Shown here: positions 36,561 through 49,125 of the stretch, piece after piece
How the letters are laid out: every line of letters begins with the position of its first letter
Position numbering within the stretch: position 1 is the stretch's first letter
Origin: Aselliscus stoliczkanus
Taxonomy: Eukaryota > Chordata > Mammalia > Chiroptera > Hipposideridae
Assembly (NCBI GenBank): GCA_033961575.1
Contig: CM066730.1
Location: 114,286,523-114,350,522 of the forward strand
DNA length: 64,000 nt
Reading direction: 5' to 3'
The notes under the pieces: model-generated
What the model was told of the DNA's origin: nothing
The model's input: only the letters and a program-made list of their open reading frames with translations
The model's database searches: none
Position numbers and translations under genes: made by a program

Positions 36561-38809
36561 TTATATCCAGTTCTAAACACAGTACATGGCATGCAAACAG
36601 CACATAAACCATATTTCGTCAGCGAATGAAGGAATAAATAGCAAGGGATGTTTTATCTTAAGGAATAGCCGCTGGAGCAGTGATGCTGAAGCATCTCCCC
36701 CTGTGGTCCAGAAAGAGAGTTTTGAGTATGATTCCCTAATAGAGAGCCGTTGGAAAAGCCCTCAGCCATTATCTGAGTAGTTGGACAGTTTATACAGAGA
36801 ACAGAGCAGAGGTAATGGGGTCAGTCGGTAAATGAACAGGAGTTCCTGGGACTTTCATGCAATTTTTTTAGCTGTACCATAGAAACATTCATCTCTGCAT
36901 AGCATAGGAAAACATGTGTTTGCCAAGCCACCAAATATTTTTGTTGATTTCAGTTATAAATTCCTTGTTGATCTTATAAGAGAAACTGCCTGGGATCACT
37001 TTCTGTGCCCTTTCCAGCTTTCATACCTGTTTGTCAATTGGTTTACATTTTTCATTAGCCCTGAAGAGTCAGTAATGTTACTAGCAGCCTTCTCTATGTC
37101 CTTTATTTCACTCCAAAATATTAGAAAAAGGCTTACTGTAAGGAATCAAGGCAGATGAGCTCTCCTTTCTCTCTCACTGTTGGTACTCCTCGCAGTTATG
37201 CACTTTCAAATCTGTATTAACTCAAATATCTTGGTTAGTATATGCACACGTACACACCTCCTGCTGACTTTGGTAATCGCTTTCCAAACTACTCCACTTT
37301 TAACAACATTGGCTCCAATACCTCTAGAGTTCATTGAGTTTCTGGTCATGCATCTCTCGTTTTTCCCAGCCACGTAACTAACTGCAGGTCCTCTGAGGCT
37401 CAGGACGAGCAAGGGCACGTTACTCCCAGCATTTTTCTCTTCCTTCCATAGAGCTTAGTTACTAACCCTGCTGCATACCAAGATGTTTTGATCTTGGTTA
37501 CCCTCTTGTGCACCTTTTTAATTCTTCTCCAGTCCGTATTTCCTGTAATATGATACTTGCGTAGAAACCTAACCATAGGGTTGATATGCTCTGACCTTTG
37601 GTGTTCAAATCATCTGTGAAATCTGCTGCATGGCCTTTTCACTTTCAGTTTTCCATCATTACTTCCTTCCGTTATTTTGCTTCATTCACATCTGTGTTTG
37701 CTTATTGTGCACCCAAATCTGTCAGATATTTCAATGGCAAAAAAAAAAAAAAAAGAGAGAGAGAGAGAAACACAGACACACCATCATCTTATTTTCTAAA
37801 TTATCATAGAGTATGATCCCTAAACAGACTTCAAAGTTCTCTGCAGAAGATGGTTGTAAAAATAGAGCAATCAAATATGGTGGAAACTCAATGAACTTCT
37901 TGATAAACTAGGTTAGCCTGAACACGAGATAAAGGAAATTATTATAATCTTTTTTTGACATTTTTTATGCAGTGCTTTTATCATTTATCTCCTTAATCTT
38001 TGCCTAGACAACTTCTATTAGCCCTTCAGTTTTCAGATTTTAAAGTGCTTTGCAGAGCTTTAAAACACTTTTCAAACTTCATAGTTATTTAGTCCACATC
38101 TATCTTCCCCCAAAGCTATGGACTCCACAAGGAGGACAAGGAGTTTATCTGCTTGTTTATTGCTGTAGCCCAGTTCTAGATGATAGTATGTACTTAATGC
38201 ATATTTGTTGAAGGAATAATGAATGAATTTCACCTTATTCTCTTCATTAGTCATTGATCTTCAATGTGGACTTTTTCTGTTTTATATATCTTTTGTTCTA
38301 GCTGGTTTTTCTCCCCTCTTTATTCTTAGAGCTGTAGTGTTTCCTGACCTCCACTCAGTCTTGTCTTGTTTTCTTTTCTTTTTCTTTTTCTTTTTTTGAC
38401 ATCATAACACATTTTCCTCGCATCATTGTCTACCTCTCTACAGCTTCCAAATCATTGCTTTCTATCCTGAAGGTGGATCTAGGTCTTTGGAGCCTGGACT
38501 AGAATTAAGGGTGCCACTTTGAAAAAATAATTCAAAATTATAATGCAAAATTACAGGAGGTGGAAAGTCAGCCTCTGCCCACAGAACAGTTTTCTGTCAG
38601 TTTCTCATAGGAGTGGCAGATATTGTCTAACCAAGACATCAAGAATAATTCTGAAAGCAAAACAAATTTAATTTTAAAAAATCACTTAACACAATAAGAT
38701 AAAAGTGGTACACAGGTAAGGAAGGCTTTGATGATAGATAAGCAGAAGCAGGAATGAGAGGATAAATTTGAGAGTCAAGAATTTGGAAGTTAACATCAGT
38801 GTGGCTCAT
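36561..38809. other. Non-coding sequence, nothing recognised
   Basis: No gene seen. It contains an A17 run that grades into (GA)n at 37738-37768. A weak L2-like 3' end may lie near 38105-38230 (TAGTATGTACTTAATGCATATTTG). Confidence 0.4.
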
Positions 38810-39010
38810 GAAAATTATAGTATAGTGGTTAACAGCTTTTGATTGATAAAGGCTTGGGTTTCATTCATTGGCTGTGGGACCTCCAGCGAATTACTTAACC
38901 TCTCTGAGTGTGCCATTTTTATTTATAAAATACCATACAGGGGCTCTGTCATGTTTAAATTAGCTGATGCATGATCAAGTATTTAGAACAGTGCTCACTA
39001 AATAGGATTT
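38810..39010 (+). repeat. MIR SINE relic
   Basis: TATAGTGGTTAACAGCTTTTG, TTGGCTGTGGGACCTCCAGC, AATTACTTAACCTCTCTGAG and CAGTGCTCACTAAATAGG give a nearly complete sense MIR. Confidence 0.87.
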
Positions 39011-41572
39011 TTGTAGTTACGATTTGTTTGAATCATGAGAAAACTTTTGCTCAAGAATTGAACAAGAAAAGAGAAGAGCAAGAGTGGAAAAGGCAGTATA
39101 TCTAAACCAGCTTCCAGTTTTCTTGACATTATTTTACCTTCCACATTATCCAACAACCACCATCAGCCAGGAAGTGATGAAACCAGTACAATTTCTAGCC
39201 CATGAAGTCCCATTTCAATGAATGAAGTGAAATACTTGCATTTCAGGAGCTGACTATTGTCCCTGGTCAGTTCAAATGAGTCACAGAAGATCAACTGGAA
39301 ATGAAACATGGGCACCACATAGCAAGTCTCTCTCAAAACAGCATCACTGAAACGGTGAGAGCTCACATTGTCCAGGCTGTGGTGAGTTTGCTTTGGGGGC
39401 CCGTCACTATTTGACACTTGTTATTGATGCTCTGACTAGAAAGCTCAAGGAAAAAGCCTAGTTTGGTCCTGGGGTTCCTCTAGGGAGAATGGAGAATCTG
39501 GAGAGGCTCATTTTTCTAAGGCAGTTTGCCTCCACGCTACAGGCTATATAATGATGATAAAATGATAAACACCGATGATTACCACCTCACATTTGCATCT
39601 ATATTCATAAAGCAGGATACATTCTATATTGCAAATTCAGCACCCTTGTTTATTATTTCTTTGTGCAACATAAAACGAGTTTGAACAAATAATCTTCCCC
39701 TAATGTTTAGTGTTTAGGCTATGCTCTTGTATTTTGCTTCTAGACATGTTCAAAATGTTCAGAAGGCCTGCTAAACACTATTTCTTGAAATACAATATTT
39801 TGAACTCTGTTATTCCACCTTCATCTGTTCCCCATGTAATCTCATAGTGTGGAGTAATTTAAAAGAAATATTGTTCCTATGTGGCTTTCTTGTTCTAACT
39901 TAAGACCAAATTCTGGGCAACTGTAAAGTTTAGAAAAGCTACCTCAAAAATCTGAATACTTAGCTGTATTCACCACATAGATTTTGTAGCATTTCTTTAA
40001 GTACTAGACCCTGAGTAGCCTATCCCATCCATCTCCCTAAACATTGGCTTAACAATTAAGAGGTTATTTTAAATGGCCAAGATGAAGTATCATTATATGA
40101 AACATTTCTCCCTATTTCTCTCATACCCTGAGGGCCAATCTATTCTAGCTCAGCTCTGGAAAACCAGTCTTGAGTTGATCAGAGCAGATGTGGAAGGTTT
40201 TCCAGGTAAAATCTTGTCCCCATATGGAGAGTGTGTGCTCAGGCTGGCCCCCCAAAAAAATTCGCTGACCTCTCCACAAGTAGTTTTGGCTTGGTGTTGA
40301 ATTTCTGATATGGTCCTAGGATCCAGTAGGTATCTTTTGCTTTAGTCAATAGTAAGCCTAGGTTTTATTGGACTTCTATAAATTTCTGAGTCTACTCTGG
40401 ACCTATTCTAGAATTAAATTTATTTTATAACATGGCAGATTATGGCAATAGACCAATAATTACTCATCTCCTTATTTATTATTACTATCCCTTCAGGAAG
40501 AGGGATTTCTTGCAGATTCCCCTAAAAATGCCCATTGCTTTTGCCTCTACTACCTATATTCTTCTCTATGAATCTTGAACTATGGCATATCTTCAACACG
40601 TATCTATCTCCAATATGTACCTGCTTTTATTGTATAACATAGAGAGTTATACATAGCTGTAGATGTCACTTATCTGATTATCAAAGAGATAAAAAGTAAG
40701 CTTGAGCCAGGCATAACACAGGATGAAGCATCATTGGGTTGCTCTTGGTTTTTGAGGGTGGGACTCCTATTTCAAACAGGGTAGAAGAAGCCGTCTTTAA
40801 AATGCATGGCTAGCCACCAAGGCAAAGCGTGACGGATGTCGTTTAAATGGAGATTGTATCTCTGCAGCAGCCAGTAAACTTTTTTTTTGGAAAGAAGTGT
40901 TCAAGGACTTAGCATCAACTTTGTATGTAAATGTACACTAAAAATAAACCATACATTATGGATGATAGGTACATGGCACTGTCTCAGGATTTTGCAGACT
41001 AGTTGGAAAGCAAGCTCCTTACCTACAAAGCATTTCATCCAAAAGTCCATTTCCATTTCCAACCAATGTGTTGTGCTGTATTTTTTTCCCTACCAGAGCC
41101 TCCAGACTAGCTGTCGGGGTGACAGACACTCTGCCTTATCACCAGCTCCATGTAGACCAACATATGGAAAAGTAAAAAAAGGATCTGCAGCCCAAACAAT
41201 GTGCTTCTGTTGCTTGTTTCCGAGTGTTCTGTTGGGCTGGAGCTCTAGCTGTCCCACTGATAATGTTTTCTGGTCTTAAAAAGTGATGAAATCAAACATA
41301 AGTTAGAAAAGTATCCAAGAGGAACAAAGGAAAGTGTGGAAAATATCTGTGGTTTCAAATGATATGTTTTCATTGAAACTGTTTGCAGATCTACAGTATT
41401 TGAAATGTATGGCTCTCCCTTGGAATGCTTAACTTTCAATATAGGCAGGCTGATGAACTATAAGGGTATCTGTGGGTGACAAGTTAACACAAACTGTTTT
41501 TGAGAATGCACTTCTAGCTTTTTAAATATTTGACACTATAGAGTCCCTTCAATGTTTTTCAGCACTGTAAAG
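39011..41572. other. Non-coding sequence, nothing recognised
   Basis: No element or gene assigned. The 130-codon frame at 40887-41279 has no recognisable domain and no exon-like boundaries. Confidence 0.4.
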
Positions 41573-41636
<64 letters not shown>

Positions 41637-41642
41637 CCTTTC
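41573..41642. repeat. (CT)n microsatellite
   Basis: About 33 CT units with few interruptions (CTTT near 41624, CCCTTT at the end). It explains the mirrored Leu-Ser and Arg-Glu repeat frames. Confidence 0.96.
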
Positions 41643-42674
41643 TGTATATTTGGCTTCTGCCTCTGCATTCAATATGTAGATCAGTCCTTCCATATAGCCA
41701 AGGACCCAAACTAGGAACTCCAGTTCTGAGCCAAAAAGATGCCCTCCATCCCAATGTTTGGGTCTCCATCCTAGCATTCAGACCGTATTCTACCTGTTTC
41801 ACAGAAGGAGCAGCAACCAGGACAGGCTCCATTCTCAGGTTTTCTTCAGACTGCACTTATGAACCCTTGAATTTGGTCCTTTAAGATTCTATCCTGTAAG
41901 AACAGCTGTCTGGTGTCGTCAGTGCAGTTCTCTAAACATTGTTTTGGTAAATAAAGATCCTTCCTCTGGCAGAGATATTCTGACCCCATCCTTTGCCCCA
42001 TTGCCTAAGTATGTTAGTATAGGTGAGAGAGGCTTGAACACAGCTGATCAGCTTTTGAGAAATCCAACGGGGGCCAAAGTGACAGCGTCTGACACAGGCA
42101 GACATAGAAGAGAGGTATAAATTATCAATAACTACAAGCACTTCCATGTACACGCTTTCCACCTGCTGGGCCTAACTGTGACACTGACTTTGGCGACTGT
42201 GGGAATCTCTAAAAAGCATCATCCTTAAGAGCATTCTTAGAGTACTTGCAATGTGAGAACATTAGGAGAGGTGCTGGGAAGCAAAAGGAGAAAAGACAAT
42301 CTCCCAGCCTCTAGAGACTCACAGTTTAGGTGAGAAAGAATTGAATCAAAAGGTCAAGATATGAAGAGCACTGTGTTTAGTGCCATGTGAATGATGGAAA
42401 TTATATGTGCCATGAGATTTTAGGAAAGTAAGCGCTTCAAGTCCTGGAATGGCTCTACGCAGATCTGAATGTCTTGGAATAGGCCCTGAAGTTCTTGAGG
42501 ACAAGGTCTTTGGTCCAGCACAATGGTCCCTGGTGTGGTTAGATTTCAAAAAGCTAAAAACAATAAGGGTTTTAAATAGTGGATTGCTTGCAAGTTGGGG
42601 TTGTATGCACTTTTTCATAGAAATAAGAAACTAGACTATAGAGGTTGTCAGCCCTCTCTCAAAATGTACTAAGT
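41643..42674. other. Non-coding sequence, nothing recognised
   Basis: A TGCTGGGAAGCAAAAGGAG-type stretch near 42272 could be old L2 antisense, but it is too short to call. Confidence 0.35.
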
Positions 42675-43285
42675 TGAGCTATGAGAGAGCCCTGTAGATG
42701 TAGCTGTTGAGGCCCTTGTTTGCACAGGAAAGCCTTGATAGATAAGAAAAAACACTAGGCTGCCAGCTTCTGCTTTGAACTGTGCAGATGTGAGATGTGC
42801 AAAAATATGTTACAAGCCCCCTGCTTTGACACAGATAAGAGAAACAGAGAAGATAGAGCCCTGGGTCGGAAGGCAGAGAGCCTTGAGTTACAGGCAAAGC
42901 TCATACATTTCAACCAGTGAAGGCTTCTACAACCAGGATGTGGGAGAGTTGGGGAGAGGAAGAACACCAGTAAGAACTGTCATTTCAGAGAAGGGAGAGG
43001 GATATATGCTGGCATAGGAAAAGTCAGGAACTTTTGAGAATCAACTGGCCTTCTAGGAGAATCATGTTTGCCTAGAGACCTCATACCCACAAAGAGGATA
43101 TAAACTAAGAGCTTTCTGAACTGCCTTCTATATCTCCAGCCATTTCCACCCTGGCTGCAGCCTAATAAACTTGTAAGCCCCTGGTGCCTGGTTGACCTGT
43201 GGGTTCTTAATAAAATTTGATTGCATTGAAATTGAATTGCTAAACCCCCAGAAATTGACCCAGGGTTGACTCCACTCATTTAGAT
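42675..43285 (+). mobile_element. Possible LTR-like block
   Basis: A TATA-like GGATATAAACTAAG (near 43096) precedes, by about 60-110 bp, GCAGCCTAATAAACTTGTAAG with an AATAAA signal (43165), then a GT-rich region and a second AATAAA (43210). The upstream 400 bp are less AT-rich than the surroundings. This looks like U3-R-U5 of a solo LTR, but ends and family cannot be set. A host promoter or poly(A) site is the alternative. Confidence 0.38.
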
Positions 43286-44481
43286 TGTATAAAAGAATTC
43301 AGTGTCCCCAGAATCACACACATTTCCAGGTGTAGTCAGGGGCTGGGGCATGTTGCTTTGTATCCATTTTGGAAAACTGATGCATTCTGGGAAATATAAA
43401 TTCTTCAAGCATTTAGTTTGTCTTGTTCTTGCCCAAGCATGAGAGTGGAACCTTTAGTAAAATTTTAACTCGTCATTAAAAATGCCTTTCACATCAGAAT
43501 TTTCAAGGGCACTGATAGCCAAACAAAAAGAAAAGGCAAGCATGGGAATTATAAAAATAAGCAATCATACGTTTTTGAATACAAAAGGGAAATACACTTC
43601 TTTCAGGGTGTTTCAAGAAATAAAAAAGTACATTTTTGCTGCTAGATTGCTATTAAGGACACCTCTAAACCTATCAGCCATAAGAATCTTGCTTTGCCAC
43701 TCTTTTTTTGTAAAAAAGGAAAATGAATAAAGTTAGAGGATGTAAAACTTACAATGTGTTTTCAATTGTAGATCATGGCACTTTCATCCTGAAATTTGGG
43801 GAAGATCACTTTTAATTACAGTAATAAGAACCACATGGGCAATGATTGATGTGAACCTGATGTGTCCTATTCCTTTATTAATCTTTTTAATTAGAGGCAA
43901 AAGCATGCATTATCTGCCGGGAAGGAGATGAGATGGGCTGTGATGCTCGGCTGCACTTTGAGACCTAAGAACCTGATTGCTCACCCAGCGTCCCTGTTAA
44001 CCTGGGGCCAGAAGGTGAGGGACCCAAAGCTGGGAACACTTGTTTCCAGCTGGGAATGGCTTTTCTTGTATCTCTTGTTGCATCTGCATGAACAACTTTT
44101 TTTTTTTTCCTGTTGGATTGGTTTTCCCTGGCATTGTTAAAACTGGGGAGTTAGGGAGAGAATTTAAATTGTTGCCACACCAGTGTTGGGAGTTCACATC
44201 TGCCATGAAAGTAAGGGTGAAGACCTGAAATGGCAGATGTCAGGATAGCTGCAAAGGGAGCATGTCAAAAAGTGTATGCAGGCCACAGAAACAAAAATAA
44301 TGAGGTCAGCAGTCCCTGGGATTACTGGCTGATGGCAGAATTGGCAAAATGGGAAAACAGAGTTGGGAAGAATCAGAAAACTAAATAAATAATCAACAGT
44401 TATGAGGCATGATATTATACCCCCCTTGAAGTTTAAAAGTTGATTCAAATAAATTCTTTGGGGTCTATGGTATATATAGAA
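43286..44481. other. Non-coding sequence, nothing recognised
   Basis: Short overlapping frames only. No clear repeat family. Confidence 0.4.
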
Positions 44482-44713
44482 CAAGGGTTTGCAAACTGAG
44501 GCTCATGAGCCACATGCAGCATTTTGGGTACAAACATGGCTCTGAAGTAAAATTGAAAATGAAAATAAAACTGTCCTAGTTTCATTTATAAAATTTTTAA
44601 AGGATATTATTCATATAATGGTGATTTTATTTGTTTTATGGTTGTCATATAATTTTTAAATTGTTGTGAGGGACTGGATTGGCTCTTCCATCTCAAAAGT
44701 TTGCCAACCCCTG
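44482..44713. mobile_element. Non-autonomous hAT-type DNA transposon relic
   Basis: The ends are imperfect inverted repeats: CAAGGGTTTGCAAACT on the left, and on the right the reverse complement of CAGGGGTTGGCAAACT. Inside are CTCATGAGCCACATGC near one end and GGGACTGGATTGG near the other. This CAGGGGTTGGCAAACT terminus is typical of ancient Charlie-like hAT elements in mammals. An 8-bp target duplication is not clear (GTATAAAT on the right, a related GTATATAT on the left). Confidence 0.75.
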
Positions 44714-44726
44714 GTATAAATCATAT

Positions 44727-45230
44727 ATTCATTCAACAGTTTTCTGTTGAGGTCTTACTATGGATCAGACTGTGCTAGGTAGGCCCTGTGGATGTTATTA
44801 TTGGGAAGATAACCAGGAAAAGTCATAAGCTCATGAATGATATAGGTACACATGTGAATATGGAGATGCAATAAAGGACTTATCTAATTGCCTGATGGCG
44901 AAGAGGTCAGGGTAGATCTTGACACAGCAAGTAGCACAACTGTTGAACTGACTGTTGAAGAGGAACAGGGATTTTCTGGGTATATATGGAGAAAAGTTGT
45001 TTTGGCAGAAAGAGTTGATGCTCAAAGCAATGGAGCTATGAAGCAGCATTTCCTGATCAGAAAATTACACATAGTTGGGTGTGGGTCTGGATTGGGTGAA
45101 TGGTATGCAGTGAGATTTGAGACGTAGGCAGAGGCCAAGTCAAAAAGGGACTTCATCATATGAATGATGGGAATCCACAGAAGCTTAAATAAGAAGTCAT
45201 TAAAGGGTGGGGAGCAGAAGCTGTAGATTC
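44727..45230 (-). repeat. L2 LINE fragment, antisense
   Basis: Starts ATTCATTCAACAGTTTTCTG and continues through ATCAGACTGTGCTAGG, AAGTCAAAAAGGGACTTCATC and AGAAGTCATTAAAGG, in the order expected for antisense L2. It follows the hAT relic directly. Confidence 0.7.
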
Positions 45231-45239
45231 AGAGAGATT

Positions 45240-45447
45240 CTAGATAATAGATTCACCCTTTACTAGATCCCCAGATTGTGGTAGCACGGATGATGTGGAC
45301 CTCTGTCTGAATCCTAATTTCACTTACCACTCACTTCAAGCCTCAGTGTTTTTGTCCATAAAAAGGGAACAATACCTCCATGAGAGTTTCAGTAAATAGA
45401 CAGTGATAAGGTATATAAAAGTGTCTGGCATGTATTAGATGCTCAAA
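45240..45447 (+). repeat. MIR SINE relic, interrupted at its 3' end by a younger SINE
   Basis: TTGTGGTAGCACGGATGATG, CACTCACTTCAAGCCTCAGTG, GTCCATAAAAAGGGAACAATA and GTCTGGCATGTATTAGATGC match sense MIR. The younger SINE starts immediately downstream. Confidence 0.8.
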
Positions 45448-45460
45448 AACTTACTTTCAT

Positions 45461-45588
45461 GGGCCAGCCGAGTGGTGCAGTGGTTAAGCACTGGCTTGGG
45501 AAGCCAGCGGCCCCAGTTCAGTCCCACATATGAGGGCCAGTGACACTACCCTCAAACAAAACAAACAAAACAAACAACAAAAAAAAAC
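45461..45588 (+). mobile_element. tRNA-derived SINE, copy 5, with TSD
   Basis: GGGCCAGCCGAGTGGTGCAG to ACACTACCCTC, then an A-rich tail of AAAC units and A9. A perfect 13-bp repeat, AACTTACTTTCAT, flanks it (45448-45460 and 45589-45601). The (AAAC)n tail differs from the pure A tails of the other copies. Confidence 0.93.
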
Positions 45589-45664
45589 AACTTACTTTCA
45601 TTTGCTTGTATAACTCCTAGTTCAACAGAGATTGTTGCAGAGAACTTTATTTTTAAAATGCATG

Positions 45665-45690
45665 TTATTATTATTATTATTATTATTATA
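45665..45690. repeat. (ATT)n microsatellite
   Basis: Eight TTA units, just upstream of the L1 target site. Confidence 0.95.
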
Positions 45691-45726
45691 TGTCAGGGTT
45701 CTAGCCCCCCATTCAGTAAGAATTTT

Positions 45727-46907
45727 TTTAAGGTAATCTTTTTTTTAATTAAAATTTATTGGGGTGACAATGGTTAGTAAAATTACATAGGCTTCAAGTG
45801 TACAATTCTGTAATACATCATCTATATATCACATGGTGTGTTTACCACCCAGAGTCAATTCTCTTTCCATCACCATATATTTGACCCTCTTTACCCTCAT
45901 CTACCACCCCTCTTCACCCTTATTCTCTGGTAACCACTAACCTATTATCTGTGTCTATATGTTTTTAGTTTTTATTTATTTTCTTATTCCTTGTTACTTT
46001 CAGTCCACATATCAGTGAAGTCATATGGTTCTCAAATTTTTCTGTGTGACTTATTTTGCTTAGCATAATAATCTCAGGATCCATCCATGTTGTCACAAAT
46101 GGAAGTACTTCACCTTTTCTTATGGCAGAGTAGTATTCCATTGTGTATATTATATACCACATCGTCTTTATACAATCGTCTATCAAAGGACACTTTGATT
46201 GTTCCCATGTCTTGGCCACCTTAAAAAAACTGTACCGAACATTGGAGCACATATATCTTTAGGGATAAATGTTTTCAGATTTTGGGGGTATATACCAAGG
46301 AGAGGGATTACTGAATCATATGGTAATTTTATTCTTAATTTTTTGAGGAACTTCCACAGTGCCTTCTGTAGTGGCTGCACCAATCTGCATTCCCACCAAC
46401 AGTGTATGAGGGTTCCTTTTTCTCCAGAGCCTCTCCAACACTTGTTATTATTTGTCTTGTTGATGATAGCCATTCTAACTGATGTGAGGTGAGATCTCAT
46501 TGTGGGTGTTTATTTGCATTTCTCTGATGATTAGTGATTTGAGCATCTTTTCATATGTCTTTTGGACACCTGCATGTTCTCTTTGGAGAAATGTCTTAAA
46601 CATAAGACCTGAAACAATAAACTGCATGGAAGAAAACATAGGTACTAAACTTATAGACCTTGGGTTCAAAGAGAATTTTATAAATTTGACTTCAAAGGCC
46701 AGGGAAGAAAAAGCTACATCAAATTAAAAACCTTCTGCACAGCAAAAGAAACCATCAATAAATCAGAGGCATCCAACTGAATGGGAGAGGATATTTGCAA
46801 ACAATGCTTCCGATGAGGGGCTAATATCCAAAATATATGAGGAATTTATACAATTCAACAACAAAAAACATAAAAAATCCAATTACAAAATGGGCAGAGA
46901 ACCTGAA
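45727..46907 (-). mobile_element. 5'-truncated L1 with twin-priming inversion
   Basis: A perfect 14-bp repeat, TCAGTAAGAATTTT (45713-45726 and 46908-46921), bounds the insertion. From 45727 to about 46600 the sequence is L1 in antisense: the 3' region, then the ORF2 C-terminus (minus-strand peptides such as HCWWEC and MEYYSAIRKGE, then AKTW). From about 46601 to 46907 the strand flips and the sense ORF2 segment just upstream is read (FCTAKETINK, then PTEWERIFAN and KIYEEF). The two parts are adjacent in ORF2 but head in opposite directions, the mark of twin priming. ORF2 is a non-functional fragment. Confidence 0.92.
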
Positions 46908-46921
46908 TCAGTAAGAATTTT

Positions 46922-49015
46922 AAGGGAAAAATTAACTGAAGTTCAATTCCAGATTTTCTAATGAACTTAAGTGGTTTCCAAAAAGCTATGTCTTACACAG
47001 CCCACTTATTACATGCACTACAGTCAAAATAGGTCAGCCCAATAAATACTTTAAAAGAAAAGTAAGACTTTAGGAGAGGAGTGAATTGTTAGGAGCTGTA
47101 CTGAGAGAGGAGTTTTCATAAAAGACTTTGGATGATGACAACCGCTATTCAAATAAACAAAATCCTGCTTCTTCCCCTTTAAACCTAGTTTGGAACCACC
47201 TACAGATGCCTTTCCTTACATGGTAGATGTATGTAGTACAGGTGAAGGTAGTAAGAAAAGCAGAGCACAGAGAGTTTGCTGAGACTGAAGGCAGCCCAGG
47301 CCAGAGGAAGGCTGAGCAGTGCTAAGGAAGAGGTGAAAGTACTCAAACATGGTGTGGAAGACTTCAGGGTGGGGAGGCAACCCTCCCAAACCTCTTCCCC
47401 CCAGTAATAGAGGGAAGCACCAGAACTAGGGACTAGAAGATGGTTTTACAGCCATATCAGTGCACACATGTTTCCTGAGAGTGTTTCTCTAGTCCTCTCA
47501 TCCTCCAATGCTGGTGAGTTTCATTTGTTTTATGGTCCAGTTCATGTTCTTGGACTTTGATCAGATGGGACACAGAGCTGAAACAGATAAATTTTGGTTT
47601 TTCTTTTTCAAAAAAAAATGAAAGAACTTTTAAGTCGGTGCTCCTGAACACGACCCGCCCTTGGGTCTTTCTGTATTTGGCGTGAGACTCTTGTGTATGT
47701 GTGGGGGAGAGGACCCACCAAGGGTGTGTTCCAATCCCTCCAAATACATTGTAGCCCACAGCAAATGTCAAAGTTTCTTGGCTCCCTTTATATGTATAAT
47801 GAAATGGAGGAGTCAAACTGTGGAGCTCTGTAAGAAAAAGAAAATGTGGGTGAGAAAAACCAGCACAGGCTGCCCCATAGGAAAGGGACCTATTAAATAA
47901 CCTTTCTCCAGGTAACACATGTTCAGTTTCTTCATAGTCCACTATTGTCTTTAATGGGGTTTGTTGTCAACACACCACCAAGAGCCAGTAACTCTCCTTT
48001 CTTTCTTATTCCTTTTTCTTTTTCTTTCGTTTTGTTTTTTAGGGGACAAACAGGTATTGGTTTGCTCAAATTAAGAAGCACAAAATGAGGGCTTAGTCCA
48101 GCGTGTATGCTGCCCCTCAGGAGTGTCAGCAATGTCATTAATGAGCACTGCTTTTATAAAACCAGTAAATTAATTTTCATGATAGCAGCTGCTGGCTAAC
48201 TGGTGTTTTAGGGTGCCTGATGCTTCCTCACCCTACTCCCTTATCAACCTTGTTGGCATGCCCCCTTCTTATGCTTCGAGCAAACCAACCTCTTCATCTA
48301 CCCATGCACAAAATACATCACGAGCTGTCTTTTGGGAGTCTGCTAACATGCCCATTGGAGTAGTGAAGATTCTGAGACAGCATGCAATAAAAACTTGATT
48401 TAGCCCAGCATTTCCTGTTATATTGAGTCAGCTCCTGTTCTGTGGGACCCAGGATGGGAATTGCTGGTTAGGTATTCTGATAATGTTCTGATTCTTCATG
48501 CTTGAGGAATAAAGGCTGGTGGGAGAGATGCTTTGCAATTTCTGAGGAGTTTTGATACCCAAAGCATACCATGTCGGATGCCATCTCCTCTTTCTCTGGT
48601 CAAGCCAGCCCTAGCCAGTTACCTACGGCAGCTGTGTGCACACCTGTTACAGACATACTTCTTTCTCTTCTCTTCATCTTGCGCCTTTACTTCTGCATTC
48701 CCCCACAGACTTGCTTCCCTGACGCTTCATCAGATGTTGAATATTTGTCTGAGATTTAAGCTTTAACTTTAGACCATTTAGGTTCTTTTGAGTCTTAGCC
48801 AGCAGAAAACTGCTCCAAGACTAACTTCATCGCTTAAAGATTACTGACTTGATGGAAATTTGGAAGCCTAAAGGGTACTGTGGAAAATGTTTTGACTTGT
48901 ATTTTTCCAACTATTTTAGTTCTGCCAACTGGAGATCAGTGGGAAGAAAGATAAAAGCAAGTCCCTGGTTAATTTAATTCCACCCAACTCATCTATCCCA
49001 GGATCTCATTAATTA
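46922..49015. other. Non-coding sequence, nothing recognised
   Basis: The longest open frame (161 codons, 47457-47942 minus) resembles no family and overlaps a plus-strand frame. Neither has an exon-like context. T/C-rich tract at 47997-48042. Confidence 0.4.
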
Positions 49016-49019
49016 ATAA

Positions 49020-49125
49020 ATCATGTTAGTCAACAAACTTACTGAGCACTTACTATAGGCTAAGCAATCTGCTGTGAATTAGAGATACAAAAATTGATAA
49101 GATACAGTCCCTGCTAGATCAATAG
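49020..49125 (-). repeat. L2 LINE 3' end, antisense
   Basis: AACAAACTTACTGAGCACTTAC, TATAGGCTAAGCAATCTGCTG and AAAATTGATAAGATACAGTCCC with TGCTAG fit antisense L2. Confidence 0.62.

Noticed and set aside
40073..40300. Possible coding exon ending at a GTAAAA donor-like site (near 40206)
   Set aside because: No acceptor, no homology and ordinary composition. The donor-like match is common by chance.
47457..47942. 161-codon minus-strand frame
   Set aside because: The longest non-repeat frame, but without recognisable motifs or exon-like edges. Left unannotated.
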